NCBI GenBank assembly: GCA_965220425.1
Contig: OZ244830.1
Coordinates: 1,798,001 to 1,862,000, forward strand
From: Azophilus sp965220425
Lineage (GTDB): Bacteria; Pseudomonadota; Gammaproteobacteria; Pseudomonadales; Azotimanducaceae
Direction of reading: 5' to 3'
Length of the DNA stretch: 64,000 nt
Program-made: the position numbers and the translations under genes
Shown here: positions 42,388-52,111 of the stretch, in pieces
Numbering within the stretch: the first letter of the stretch is position 1
Layout of the letters: every line of letters begins with the position of its first letter
The notes under the pieces: model-generated
Databases searched by the model: none
What the model was told of the DNA's origin: nothing
Seen by the model: the letters and a program-made list of their open reading frames with translations, nothing else

Positions 42388-45213
42388 ATGGCCGAATTCT
42401 CCCGGACCGTCCCGGCAAGACCAATGTCGAATCCCGCGGGGACCCTGGCAGCCTTGTTGTTCCTGGTGTGCTGGACGCCGGGAATCGCCCTGCCGGCGGA
42501 TCCGGCCGTTGCCGTAACGTCGCCCGGGGAGACGAGTGCCGAACCCGGCGAGATCGACATCCCCTTCCACAAGTTCATCCTGAACAACGGCCTGACACTC
42601 ATCGTCCACGAAGACCACAAGGCGCCGGTGGTGGCGGTGAATCTCTGGTATCACGTCGGCTCGAAGAACGAGCAGGCGGGCAAGACCGGGTTCGCGCACC
42701 TGTTCGAGCACCTGATGTTCAACGGCACGGAAAACTACCCGGGCGAATTCTTCGAGCCCTTCGAGCGGGTCGGCGCCACCGGGATGAACGGCACGACCAA
42801 TTTCGACCGGACCAACTACTTCGAAGTCGTGCCGAAGAACGCCCTCGACCTGGCGCTGTGGATGGAGTCGGACCGCATGGGGCACCTGCTCGGGGCGGTC
42901 GACCAGGAGCGCCTCGACGAGCAGCGCGGCGTGGTGCAGAACGAGAAACGTCAGAGCGAGAACCAGCCCTATGGCCGCGTCTTCAACGTACTTTTCGAGA
43001 ACGTTTTTCCCTCCGGCCATCCCTATTCGTGGTCTGTCATAGGCAGCATGGATGACCTGAACGCGGCCAGCCTCGATGACGTCAGGGAGTGGTTCAAGCG
43101 GTATTACGGCGCCGCGAATGCCGTTCTGGTCATCGCCGGCGATGTGGAGGCGGCGGACGTCAAGGCCCGGGTGGAACACTACTTCGGCCATATCCCCGCC
43201 GGGCCGCCGCTCACCAGGCAAATCGAGTGGATACCCGAACTCAAGGGTACACACCGCCTGGTCATGCGCGACCGCGTGCCCCAGGCTCGGCTCTACAAGG
43301 CATGGACGATGCCCCGATACGGCACCCTCGAGTCGAACCGGCTCGATCTCGTGGCCGCTATCCTGAGCGAAGGCAAAACCTCCCGGCTCTACAAGCGCCT
43401 CGTCTACGACGAGCAGATCGCCTCGGACGTGAGCGCTTTTGCCTTTCCGCTGGAAATTGCCGGCATCTTTGGCATTGTCGCCACGGCGCTGCCCGGGCAT
43501 ACGCTCGCCGAACTCGATGCGGCCATCGAAGAAGAGATTGCGGCCTTTCTCGAGGAGGGGCCGAGCGGCGAGGAACTCGACCGCATGGTCACCAGCCGCC
43601 GCGCGGCGTTCATAAGGGGCATCGAGCGGGTCGGCGGCTTCGGCGGCAAGAGCGACCAGTTGGCGCGCAACGAAACCTATATGGACGATCCCGCTTTCTA
43701 CAAGGCGACGCTCGCCCGCTGGGATGGGGCGCGGCCCGTGCATCTCCAGGCCGTCGCCGGCGACTGGATGACAAGGGGACAATTCATCCTCGAAGTCCTG
43801 CCGTTCCCGCAAGCCTCGGTAAGCGAGGCCAAGGCCGATCGTACCCGCTTGCCGGATACGGGTTCGCCGCCGCCGGCCGGCTTTGACCGGTTCGAGCGTT
43901 TCCAACTCGACAACGGCCTCAAAGTCGTCCTGGCCGAACGTTACGCCGTTCCGGTGGTGGAGTTGAATCTCGTGATCGACGCCGGCTTCGCCGCCGATCA
44001 GTTCGCCACACCCGGCACCGCGAACCTGGCGCTTGCCATGCTGGATGAAGGAACGGCGACCCGGTCGTCGCTCGAGATCAGCGACGAACTGTTGCGACTC
44101 GGCGCAACCCTGGGCGCCGGTTCCGATCTGGACACATCTTTCGTTTCCATGTCGGCGCTGAAGGAGAATCTCGACGCATCGCTCGATCTCTATGCCGATG
44201 TCATCCTCGACCCGTCGTTCCCGGAGCGGGACTTCGCCCGCCTGCAGCAACTGCAGATCGTCGGCATTCAGCAGGAGAAGGTACGGCCCAGGACCCTGGC
44301 TCTACGGCTCTTTCCGCGCATCCTCTACGGCGACGGGCACGCCTACAGCCTGCCGTTTACCGGCTCCGGCGACGAGGCGGCCGTCGCGGCGCTTACGCCC
44401 GAGGGCCTGGCGGCCTTCCATGACGCCTGGTTCAAGCCGGGCAACTCGACACTGGTTGTGGTGGGCGACATCAACCGGAGCGAGATCGAGCCGCTGTTGA
44501 CGGCGCGGTTCGACCGGTGGCGCCCGGGCGATGTCCCGAACAAGAACCTCGCCACCGTCGCCCATCAGACCGAGTCAATCGTCTATCTGGTAGACAGGCC
44601 GGATTCCGAACAGTCCGTCATCATCGCCGGCCATATCGCTCCCCCGCGCAACAACGATGCGGAATTGGCGATCGCCGCCATGAACCAGGTGCTCGGCGGA
44701 GACTTCACGGCGCGGGTCAACATGAACCTCCGGGAAGACAAGAACTGGTCTTACGGGGCGTACACCCAACTCGTGCCGGCCAAAGGCCAGAGGCCGTTCA
44801 TTGCCCTGGCGCCGGTACAGACCGACAAGACCGGCGAGGCGATGGCCGAACTGAAACGCGAGATCGAGGAGATACGCAGCGTCCGTCCCGCCACCGCGGA
44901 TGAGATCGCCAAGGTGAAGGACCGGCGCACCCTGTCGCTTCCGGGACGCTGGGAAACCGCATCCGCCGTTTTGGGGTCGATCGTCGAGATCGTGCGCTTC
45001 GGGCTGCCGGACGATTACTGGGACACCTATGCCGATGCCGTTCGCGCGTTGAGCGAAGAGGAGATCCACCAGGCCGCGGTCGACGTGGTCTATCCGGAGG
45101 GGCTCATCTGGGTCGTTGTCGGAGATCGCAACAGGATCGAGGCGGGAATCCGCGAACTGGATATCGGGCGTATCGTGCCGCTGGATGCGGACGGCAACGT
45201 GCTGGCTGACTAG
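42388..45213 (+). CDS. M16-family zinc metallopeptidase (two-repeat, exported)
   Basis: A 941-aa protein with a signal peptide (LAALLFLVCWTPGIALPA). It is a fused pair of M16 halves: the first carries the inverted zinc motif His104-x2-Glu107-His108 (HLFEH) and the downstream Glu region (EQRGVVQNEKRQ). The second half (from about residue 500) lacks the motif, as in pitrilysin-like two-domain enzymes. It is periplasmic or outer-membrane-associated and probably degrades peptides. An ATG at 42424 just before the hydrophobic part is an alternative start. Its TAG stop lies in the CTAG where the first of two MITE-like elements is inserted. Confidence 0.9.
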   Translation: MAEFSRTVPARPMSNPAGTLAALLFLVCWTPGIALPADPAVAVTSPGETSAEPGEIDIPFHKFILNNGLTLIVHEDHKAPVVAVNLWYHVGSKNEQAGKTGFAHLFEHLMFNGTENYPGEFFEPFERVGATGMNGTTNFDRTNYFEVVPKNALDLALWMESDRMGHLLGAVDQERLDEQRGVVQNEKRQSENQPYGRVFNVLFENVFPSGHPYSWSVIGSMDDLNAASLDDVREWFKRYYGAANAVLVIAGDVEAADVKARVEHYFGHIPAGPPLTRQIEWIPELKGTHRLVMRDRVPQARLYKAWTMPRYGTLESNRLDLVAAILSEGKTSRLYKRLVYDEQIASDVSAFAFPLEIAGIFGIVATALPGHTLAELDAAIEEEIAAFLEEGPSGEELDRMVTSRRAAFIRGIERVGGFGGKSDQLARNETYMDDPAFYKATLARWDGARPVHLQAVAGDWMTRGQFILEVLPFPQASVSEAKADRTRLPDTGSPPPAGFDRFERFQLDNGLKVVLAERYAVPVVELNLVIDAGFAADQFATPGTANLALAMLDEGTATRSSLEISDELLRLGATLGAGSDLDTSFVSMSALKENLDASLDLYADVILDPSFPERDFARLQQLQIVGIQQEKVRPRTLALRLFPRILYGDGHAYSLPFTGSGDEAAVAALTPEGLAAFHDAWFKPGNSTLVVVGDINRSEIEPLLTARFDRWRPGDVPNKNLATVAHQTESIVYLVDRPDSEQSVIIAGHIAPPRNNDAELAIAAMNQVLGGDFTARVNMNLREDKNWSYGAYTQLVPAKGQRPFIALAPVQTDKTGEAMAELKREIEEIRSVRPATADEIAKVKDRRTLSLPGRWETASAVLGSIVEIVRFGLPDDYWDTYADAVRALSEEEIHQAAVDVVYPEGLIWVVVGDRNRIEAGIRELDIGRIVPLDADGNVLAD

Positions 45214-45370
45214 TGCTCCGTCAAGCCAAAATCTACGGGTAGGCGCATGGGATTTTTGGTTCCTGGCAAGGCGCGACGACGCCGCATGGCAGGCCCCATG
45301 CAAGGAGGAGCAACGCAGTCAGGGGCCAAAAAGACCCGCGAATACCCGTAGATTTTGGCTTGACGGAGCA
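45214..45370. mobile_element. MITE-like element A with 28-bp perfect inverted ends
   Basis: 157 bp between CTAG direct repeats (45210-45213 and 45371-45374). The ends TGCTCCGTCAAGCCAAAATC... are inverted exactly over 28 bp at the other end. It contains no gene. The 4-bp CTAG duplication is what IS5-type transposases make, so it is probably a non-autonomous derivative mobilised by one elsewhere. Confidence 0.75.
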
Positions 45371-45374
45371 CTAG

Positions 45375-45481
45375 GAGGCTGTCCGAGAATACGTTTTTTC
45401 GCAAAACTAAGTTTTTAAACTATTGATTTATAAGGGTTTAATTTTTGGAAATCACGATTTTTCGAGTTCTCGGACAGCCTC
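45375..45481. mobile_element. MITE-like element B, AT-rich
   Basis: 107 bp between CTAG repeats (45371-45374 and 45482-45485), directly after element A. The terminal inverted repeat is GAGGCTGTCCGAGAA (15 bp exact, then imperfect). The interior is strongly AT-rich, unlike the genome. It has no gene. The end sequence differs from element A, so this is a separate family sharing the same target. The rest of the region to 45630 holds only one isolated half-repeat (GGTGAGCGATGCG, near 45602). Confidence 0.75.
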
Positions 45482-45630
45482 CTAGGTCGATACCGGCACC
45501 GGCGTAGTTGGGGACTAGTCCGGATCACCGCGCCGCACGCCCACTCTCAATCCTGGAATCAGACTCGTTCCCTGGGCCTCGCCGCTCTCGCGGCGAAAGT
45601 TGGTGAGCGATGCGTTTCGGGCTCGGTCGT

Positions 45631-46908
45631 CTAGAAAAAGACAAATGACCTGACGACCACGTTCCTGCGGCATGGCGCGTCGGCGGGCGCGGTCGGGTCG
45701 AAGCAGGCCGTGTGAAACGACCAGCGCGAGACGCAACCGTCCGTGACGGAATCGTAGCACTTGAGCATCGAGACCTCGGCGGGTTTCTGCTGGGGAATCC
45801 AGTACCAATCGTGGCCGGGCCGGTGGGTGAAGCGGGTGGTCTCGCCGACGCGGTCGTCGTAGATGCGGTAGTTGGTGATGTAGGGCTGGTCGGCGAAGGA
45901 GGGCCAGGCACAGAGCACGAACGGGAACTGGCGCACGGTCTCCATGGGCTTGGCGAGGTTGATCGAGGTGAACCGCCGCGACATCTTCGCGTCGGCCTGC
46001 TCCCCGGTGTAGTGCTGCGTGCGCCCGAAGTTGCGCAGGTTCTGCGTGAGCAGTTCGCGGCAGCGCACGCGGCCGCTGTTGTCGTTCAGGTCGTTGTGCA
46101 CGAGGTTGGCGTAGAAGGCGTTCACGCCCGGGTTCTTGTTGTCCTGGTGTTCGGTGCGGTCGCCCTCGTAGTCCTTGTCGAAGACGTCGTGGTTGTAGAC
46201 GAGAGCGTCCGTCGCGCCGGGGAAGAAGTCCAGGAGGAGCCGCTCCATCTCCGGATAGAACACGCGCTCCACTTCGTGCGCGTCGTAGAAGTTCACGCAC
46301 TTCGACTCGCAATGCGCGAGAGAGACGCCAAGCCTGTCCATGCACTCGGGGCTGTAGGGCGAGAGGCCCGGGTAATACTCCTCGATGCGCCGCGCGTCGC
46401 GCATCACCTGCGGGAAATAGAGGCATCGGCGGTCGATGTCGCGCTCTTCCTTGCGTAGCGCTTGTGCGTCGGCCTCGCGTGCCGGGTCCCGCCAGAGCGC
46501 GTGGGACGAAACGATGGTGTAGGTGGGTGCGTCGTGGACGGTGTAGCGCAACGGCAGCGCCAGGCCGCCTTCCGGGGCTTCGATGTTGTTCGCGCGAATG
46601 GTTTCCAGGCATTCGGAATAGCTGCGAAATCCGAGACCCCATCGGGTTTCGATGGGTCCGGGAGGCGCGTTCTCGAGCATCTCGATCACCGCCTGCCCCT
46701 GTGGGTCGGCAAGCTGGCGGAACGCCGCCTCCGTCGCCGCGGCAGTCCCCGCATCCCCATCCCGGTCGAACGACATGTAGGACAGGCCGCCGTTGGCGGC
46801 GATGGGTGGCGGTTGTCCTTCCGTGAGTTCGAACGGGGGCACATAGACAGGCGAAGCCGGCTGCGCATCGGCCGTGAAGTGGTTGGCGAAGACTTGGGGT
46901 CGGTTCAT
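45631..46908 (-). CDS. CmcJ/NvfI-family oxidoreductase-like protein
   Basis: A 425-aa protein. Blocks typical of the CmcJ (7-alpha-cephem-methoxylase P8 chain)/NvfI group are visible: YTVHDAPTYTI, LLDFFPGATDALVYNHDVF, RFTSINLAKPMETV and FPFVLCAWPSF. These proteins have a 2-oxoglutarate-dioxygenase-like fold, and some act with no cofactor or as isomerases. It is longer than usual (~300 aa) by ~120 residues at the N-terminus. No biosynthetic cluster surrounds it; the nearest neighbour is a MATE exporter on the same strand upstream. Substrate is unknown. Confidence 0.65.
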   Translation of the reverse strand: MNRPQVFANHFTADAQPASPVYVPPFELTEGQPPPIAANGGLSYMSFDRDGDAGTAAATEAAFRQLADPQGQAVIEMLENAPPGPIETRWGLGFRSYSECLETIRANNIEAPEGGLALPLRYTVHDAPTYTIVSSHALWRDPAREADAQALRKEERDIDRRCLYFPQVMRDARRIEEYYPGLSPYSPECMDRLGVSLAHCESKCVNFYDAHEVERVFYPEMERLLLDFFPGATDALVYNHDVFDKDYEGDRTEHQDNKNPGVNAFYANLVHNDLNDNSGRVRCRELLTQNLRNFGRTQHYTGEQADAKMSRRFTSINLAKPMETVRQFPFVLCAWPSFADQPYITNYRIYDDRVGETTRFTHRPGHDWYWIPQQKPAEVSMLKCYDSVTDGCVSRWSFHTACFDPTAPADAPCRRNVVVRSFVFF

Positions 46909-47015
46909 GGCTGGCCCCCGGAGTTAAACGTCAAATTATGGCACACAGGACTTTGCCCTGGGGAACGCGTTGACGGGGCGGTGTCGGTCGACCCGGGCTT
47001 TCGCACCCCGCGGGC

Positions 47016-48392
47016 TCAAGCCTCGGCGTAGCGCTCGATGCGGCGTTCGCTCTTGGACATGATCGCAAGTCTCGTGTTCAGGGTGAGGGTCGAGACTCCA
47101 AAGCCCGTGATGAGCCCCCACCAGAAACCCGCGACGCCCCAGGGCTCCACGCCGAACAGGCCATAGCCGAGCACGCTCCCCACGGGAATGCCGATACCCC
47201 AATGGGAGACAAGGACGATTATCATGGGGATGCGCACGTCCTTGTACCCGCGCAGGCAGCCGATGGCGGTCGTCTGTGTGTCGTCCACGAACTGATAGAG
47301 GGCGAGGATGATCAGGAGTGCCGAGGCGCTCGCCAGGACGCCGGCGTCGGTTGTGTAGAACGCGGCGATCGTGTCGCGCAGCAACAGCAGAGCGCTCGCG
47401 GCCATGAACGCGAAAGCGAGCGCGGCCCCGAGCGCGACGTACACCGAGCGCCGCGCGCCGCGGTAGTCTTTTGCTCCCACGTTGTAGCCGGCGCGGATGG
47501 TCGCCGCCACGCCCAGGGCGACCGGAATCATGGAGGTGACGCTGCCGACGTTGAAGACGATCTGGTGCGCCGCCACCGCCTCGACGCTGATGCGTCCGAT
47601 GAGCAGGGTCACGATCGAGAAGACGGTTCCCTCGAAGAACATGGTCACGCCGATCGGCAGGCCGAGCTTCACGAGCCGCCAGACGACGGTTGGGTCCGGC
47701 AGCGAGAACCGGGAGAACGCGCCCGTGCGCTGAGCGCGCGAGTACCGCACGATGAAGATCATGGCGACGAGCTGGAGCCACATGACGATGGCGGTGGAGA
47801 CGCCGCAGCCGGCGCCGCCCATCGCGGGGATACCCGGTCCGCCGTACACGAACAGGTAGTTGAGCGGCAGCTTGAGCACCAGTCCGCCGAACGCCACGAC
47901 CATCGACGGCGTGGTCCATGACAGCCCTTCGCAGAGATAGCGCAACACGAAGAAGGCGAGCGCGGGCACGACACCGAAGCTCATGTAGGTGAGGTAGGCG
48001 GTGGCCACGGGTATGGCCGCTTCGTCGACGCCGATCAGCCGATAGCCCGCCTCGCCGAACTGCATCAACAGCCACGTGGTCAAAAGGCCGCCGCCGACCG
48101 CGATCCAGAGCGCCTGGCGCACCACCGCGCCCCCTTTGGCTTCCTCGCTCGCACCGTGCATCTGGGAAATCATGGGGGTGACGGCCATCGCCACGCCTGA
48201 CAGCAGCACCACGGGCGGAAAATAGAAGTTGCCGCCAAGGGCGACTCCGGCAAGATCCACGGGGCTCACGCGCCCGGCCATGATCGCGTCGATCACGCCG
48301 ATGCCCATCTGCGAGAGTTGTGTGAGGATGATCGGCACGCCGAGGGTGCCGAAGAGCTTGAGTTCGGGCACGACGCCGCGGTCGCTGTTCAT
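47016..48392 (-). CDS. MATE-family multidrug/metabolite exporter
   Basis: A 458-aa protein with twelve hydrophobic helices in two similar halves (GTLGVPIILTQLSQMGIGVID at the start; KLGLPIGVTMFFEGTVFSIV opening the second half). It is an H+ or Na+-coupled exporter in the inner membrane; the NorM-like length is normal. It lies upstream of the CmcJ-like gene on the same strand (107-bp gap), so the two may be co-transcribed. Substrate is not predictable. Confidence 0.9.
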   Translation of the reverse strand: MNSDRGVVPELKLFGTLGVPIILTQLSQMGIGVIDAIMAGRVSPVDLAGVALGGNFYFPPVVLLSGVAMAVTPMISQMHGASEEAKGGAVVRQALWIAVGGGLLTTWLLMQFGEAGYRLIGVDEAAIPVATAYLTYMSFGVVPALAFFVLRYLCEGLSWTTPSMVVAFGGLVLKLPLNYLFVYGGPGIPAMGGAGCGVSTAIVMWLQLVAMIFIVRYSRAQRTGAFSRFSLPDPTVVWRLVKLGLPIGVTMFFEGTVFSIVTLLIGRISVEAVAAHQIVFNVGSVTSMIPVALGVAATIRAGYNVGAKDYRGARRSVYVALGAALAFAFMAASALLLLRDTIAAFYTTDAGVLASASALLIILALYQFVDDTQTTAIGCLRGYKDVRIPMIIVLVSHWGIGIPVGSVLGYGLFGVEPWGVAGFWWGLITGFGVSTLTLNTRLAIMSKSERRIERYAEA

Positions 48393-48662
48393 CGAGGGCT
48401 CTCGGCGGGTTGGGGCAGTGCCGAGTCTACACCCTGCCGGACCCGGGAATGACGGGGCGAACGATATTCAGAGCCGGACGCGTCGGGGAGACTTGGCGCG
48501 CTATCTCGACGATATGCCGGATGCGCCACCGCCAGGGCACGCGTCGGGATCCGCCGAGCCCGGCGCCCGCGCGCAGTGCTAGCATGCCCTCGAAATCCCG
48601 TGGAGAATAAAGGACATGCACGTAGGCATCTCCGCAGCCCTCAGCCATCGCAGGCACCGCCC

Positions 48663-49442
48663 ATGAGCACCCATCTCGCGACGGCCCGCAACTACTCGGA
48701 GCATTCCGAGAACCGGATGCACAGCGACGGCGCCGCTCGCACGTTCGGCTTCGACGCGGCGCTGGTGCCCGGTGTCGCCGTGTTCGGCCACATGACGCGC
48801 CCGTTGGTCGAGTCCGTCGGCGCCGCGTGGCTCGAGGGCCATGCAGCGGAGATACGGCTCCTTAAGCCTGCCTACGACGGCGACACGCTGGCCGTGGAGC
48901 ATGTCGACGAGGAGGACGAGCACCTCGTCCGCTGCACCGGCCGCGGCGTGTTGATTGCCGAGATGCGTTCCCGGGCCGCCAGGCCGCCCCTCGACCCGAT
49001 GGCGGAGCTTCCCGGCGGAGTACCCGTCGACGGGAAACCGGAGATCGCGTGGGAGCTCATTCGCGTCGGCGAGCCGTTCCCCGCCTTCACCTGGAAGCCC
49101 GGCCGCGACGAACACCTCGTCTACGCTTCCCAGGTGGACGACGACCTGCCCATCTGGCGCGGGGACCTGCTGCATCCCCATGCGCTCCTCTCTACCGCCA
49201 ACCGGGCGCTCTCGAACCGTTTCCGGCTGCCGGCGTGGCTGCATGTCGGGTCGAGAATGGTATTCCGCGATTCGGTGCGGCTCGGCGAGGAGATCGAGGT
49301 GCGCGCCGTGCCGGTCGAGAAATGGCGCCGCAAGGGGCACGAGTTCATCGAACTCTACGTCGCGTACGTGGTCGGTGGCCACGTCAAGACGGAGATCCGG
49401 CACACCGCGATTTTCAGGATCGCGGCCCGGCCGCGGGCATAG
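48663..49442 (+). CDS. Hotdog-fold (MaoC-like dehydratase/thioesterase) protein
   Basis: A 259-aa protein built of two hotdog-like halves. The first (FGFDAALVPGVAVFGHM, EIRLLKPAYDGDTL) has the hydratase-like GxxVFGH region; the second (LLSTANRALSNRF, MVFRDSVRLGEEIEV) resembles the partner half. Such double-hotdog proteins hydrate or dehydrate acyl-CoAs, or bind lipids. The ATG at 48663 is chosen because conserved sequence begins there. It is divergent from the MATE gene across 270 bp. Confidence 0.7.
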   Translation: MSTHLATARNYSEHSENRMHSDGAARTFGFDAALVPGVAVFGHMTRPLVESVGAAWLEGHAAEIRLLKPAYDGDTLAVEHVDEEDEHLVRCTGRGVLIAEMRSRAARPPLDPMAELPGGVPVDGKPEIAWELIRVGEPFPAFTWKPGRDEHLVYASQVDDDLPIWRGDLLHPHALLSTANRALSNRFRLPAWLHVGSRMVFRDSVRLGEEIEVRAVPVEKWRRKGHEFIELYVAYVVGGHVKTEIRHTAIFRIAARPRA

Positions 49443-49484
49443 GGCCGATCCGACAGGCCCGGGGCGATTCAGTGCGCATGTCAC

Positions 49485-50261
49485 TCATCGGTTGCGGGCG
49501 GTAACGATCGGTTGGTAGTAGCCGTTTTCTTCCGGATCGTGCCAATGGATCTCATCGTATCCCGCACTCTCGACGGCGGACAGGATTTCGCGGCGCAGCA
49601 ATGCGCGGAGCTCCGTCTCGAAATGCGTGACCTCGTAGCCGCCGTCTTTCTCCTTGAGGAGGAACTGGCCGAGGCGGTAGCTCTTGCCGTCGCTTGCCCA
49701 ATCCCATACCTGAAAGACAACACGGCGGCCGTCCGGCCGGTCCTGTACGTGTTCGCTGTTGAAGGCGGGCCTGTCCGCGAGCAGCGCATCGTAGTCCCTG
49801 ATGCTTACGAGCAGGAGGCCGCCGGGTTTGAGTCTCGACCTGATGCTGGTCAAAGCCGCCGCCAGGTCGTCGTCATGAAGGCAGTGCGCGAACGAGTTGT
49901 CGCACGAAATGACGGCGTCGAACGGTTCGGAGATGGAATCGCCCAGCTTGCGAAAGTCGGCGACGCCGAAAGTTACCGTGACGCCGAACCCGGCGGATTC
50001 CTTTCGGGCGTAGTCGACCGACACCGGACTCAGGTCCGTGGCGTGCACCCGGTGACCGTTAAGCGCCAGGCCGATCGCCTGGGTGCCGATTCCGCAGGAG
50101 CAGTCGAGGATCGAGAAGGGGCCCTGGCCATCGAGTTGCCGCGCAAGGAAACGGTCGAGCCATTCGCCTTCCCAGCGTACGCCCGCTTCCCAGTCATACC
50201 CCATGTTGTGATGGAACAGGGGACCCAGGCGGTCATAGAATTCCGTGACTGATCGGCTCAA
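49485..50261 (-). CDS. Class I SAM-dependent methyltransferase
   Basis: A 258-aa methyltransferase. Motif I is ILDCSCGIGTQAIGLAL (residues ~50-66) and the acidic residue of motif II is HATDLSPVSV. The N-terminus (VTEFYDRLGPLFHHNMGYDW) recalls the small-molecule N-methyltransferase group around glycine/sarcosine methyltransferases. A TTG start overlaps the previous stop by 4 nt, so it is the last gene of the transport/catabolic operon. Substrate is unknown; a breakdown product of the imported compound is a guess. Confidence 0.8.
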   Translation of the reverse strand: MSRSVTEFYDRLGPLFHHNMGYDWEAGVRWEGEWLDRFLARQLDGQGPFSILDCSCGIGTQAIGLALNGHRVHATDLSPVSVDYARKESAGFGVTVTFGVADFRKLGDSISEPFDAVISCDNSFAHCLHDDDLAAALTSIRSRLKPGGLLLVSIRDYDALLADRPAFNSEHVQDRPDGRRVVFQVWDWASDGKSYRLGQFLLKEKDGGYEVTHFETELRALLRREILSAVESAGYDEIHWHDPEENGYYQPIVTARNR

Positions 50262-51148
50262 GTGCCGAAATCCAGATAACGCACGTCCGTCGACGCGTCT
50301 CGCGGCGCCACCGCGACGTAGCGGGCCAGTCCCGGCCCCACGCCGCCGCCACCGCTCAATCCGGTTTCGCTGTGAAAACCGTGCTCCCGTTCCGTCCGCG
50401 TGGTTGAATCGAAGTGGTCTACATCGCTGCCCCGGCCGCCCTCATTGCCGGCCAGGTACAATGTGCCCGTTTGCGGCCGATCCGGATCGATTCGGTCGTA
50501 AGGGTGCCAGTGCCCCATCCACTTCGTGTTGTGACGGGCGCTGAACTTGTCGAGATAGGCGATATTTGCCTCAACGCCTCCGGTCCGGGCAATCATGTTC
50601 GGATCGTCCTTCAGCACTTCGAATTCGACGTAACCGCTCGAGGATTGCCTGGCCAGCTCGAAATCGAGAACGACGCCGTAGCGAATCGGCAGATCGCCGA
50701 TACCCCGCTTGAATTCTTCGAACGAATAAACCGGAACTTCGGCGCCGTCCGGCAGCTTGCCCGCCAATACGTCGCGGGCTTCCCGTTCGCTGATCTTGGC
50801 GGCGAATTGCCCCGTATAGCCATGCACGCTGCGATTGTCCGTGCTGGCGTAATACATTTTCTCGAATCGCTCCGGCGCTGCGTAAATGCCGCCACCGTGA
50901 ATCACGACGACGACAGGATTGCCCTGCGGCGTCGTAACCACGTTTTCCTCGGAGTAGGAACTGAACCAGGCGTTCCACAATATGTTGTCGTACGGCGCGT
51001 TGGTGCGCGCATGAATCAACTGTGGCATCGATGCGACGAAGCCGTCCTCACCGGCGTAAGTCAGGGCCCGCTTCAATACGACAGGCCGGTATGATCCGAA
51101 GAAGATCTTCGCCTCCATTGCACTGTCTTCTTTCCTGGTGTCATTCAT
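50258..51148 (-). CDS. Unrecognised protein, paralogue A of a tandem pair
   Basis: A 296-aa soluble protein of no family I can name. It shares about 60% of residues by eye with the next gene over its whole length, except a Gly/Ser-rich insert near the C-terminus. Conserved blocks: FVASMPQL, VVIHGGGIYAAPERFEKM, ISEREARDVL, IGDLPIRYGVVLDFE, and HNTKWMGHWHPYDRIDP with clustered His. The HGGG and HWH motifs suggest an active site, possibly metal-binding. ATG at 51118 or 51163 are alternative starts. Its stop overlaps the methyltransferase start. Confidence 0.7.
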   Translation of the reverse strand: MNDTRKEDSAMEAKIFFGSYRPVVLKRALTYAGEDGFVASMPQLIHARTNAPYDNILWNAWFSSYSEENVVTTPQGNPVVVVIHGGGIYAAPERFEKMYYASTDNRSVHGYTGQFAAKISEREARDVLAGKLPDGAEVPVYSFEEFKRGIGDLPIRYGVVLDFELARQSSSGYVEFEVLKDDPNMIARTGGVEANIAYLDKFSARHNTKWMGHWHPYDRIDPDRPQTGTLYLAGNEGGRGSDVDHFDSTTRTEREHGFHSETGLSGGGGVGPGLARYVAVAPRDASTDVRYLDFGT

Positions 51149-51184
51149 TTCTTGTATCTGCATCCGCCCGCCGAAGCAGGTTTG

Positions 51185-52036
51185 TCAATTGCCGAAGGGT
51201 ATGTGCCGTACGCTGCTTGTGATGTCCCGCGGCGCGACCGCAACGTAGCGGGCCATGCCGCCCATGCTGGCATCGCCGCCCAGTCCGTATTCGCTGTCAT
51301 ATCCGTACTCGCCGAAGTCATGGTCCTCGGTCCCCCAACCGCCCTGATTGCCGGCCAGGAACAAGACTCTCGTTTGTGGCTGATGCGGATCGATACGATT
51401 GTAAGGGTGCCAGTGACCCATCGATTTCGTATTGTGACGAGCCTGAAACCTGTCGAGGTAGGCGGCATTTGCCGCAACCCCGCCAGCCCGGACGATCATG
51501 TTCGGATCGTCCTTCAGAACTTCAAACTCTTCGTAACCACGGAGCGATTGCCTGGCCGATTCGTAGTCGAGAACGACGCCGTAGCGAATGGGCAGGTCGC
51601 CGATACCCCGTTTGAACTCGTCGAACGGATAAACCGGAACCTCCGTGCCGTCCGGCAACCTGCCCTCCAGTACGTTGCGGGCTTCCCGTTCGCTGATCTT
51701 GCCGGCATGTTGTTCGGTATAGCCATGCGTATTCCGGTGGTCCGTGCTGGCGTGGAACATCTTCTCGAATCTTTCCGGCGACGCGTAAATGCCGCCGCCA
51801 TGAATCGCCACGACCACATGATTGCCCCGCGGCGTCGCAACGACGCTTTCCTCGGAATTCGCGGTGAACCAGGTGTTCCAGACGATGTTGTCGTAGTCCG
51901 CGGTTGCCCGGGCGTGCAAGAGCTGCGGCATCGACGCGACGAAGCCATCGTCGCCGGCATATTCCCGCGCCCGCCGCAAGGCATCGGGCTTATGCGCTTC
52001 GAAAAAGATCTCGGCTTCCGTTTCGATGTCGGTCAT
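51185..52036 (-). CDS. Unrecognised protein, paralogue B of a tandem pair
   Basis: A 283-aa protein, close tandem relative of paralogue A, 36 nt upstream of it. The same conserved blocks are present (AIHGGGIYASPERFEKMF, IGDLPIRYGVVLDYE, HNTKSMGHWHPYNRIDP, ARYVAVAPRDI). Both copies keep all the candidate catalytic residues, so they may act together as a heteromer or on related substrates. There is no signal peptide or membrane segment. It lies in the same operon as the peptide-type ABC importer and MmgE/PrpD gene. Confidence 0.7.
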   Translation of the reverse strand: MTDIETEAEIFFEAHKPDALRRAREYAGDDGFVASMPQLLHARATADYDNIVWNTWFTANSEESVVATPRGNHVVVAIHGGGIYASPERFEKMFHASTDHRNTHGYTEQHAGKISEREARNVLEGRLPDGTEVPVYPFDEFKRGIGDLPIRYGVVLDYESARQSLRGYEEFEVLKDDPNMIVRAGGVAANAAYLDRFQARHNTKSMGHWHPYNRIDPHQPQTRVLFLAGNQGGWGTEDHDFGEYGYDSEYGLGGDASMGGMARYVAVAPRDITSSVRHIPFGN

Positions 52037-52111
52037 ATCAGGAACGTCCTCTATCCGTTTCTGTACGCGCCGGCCCCGTCGGTTCTCGGGCCGGACAAGG
52101 TTTGCCGATCG

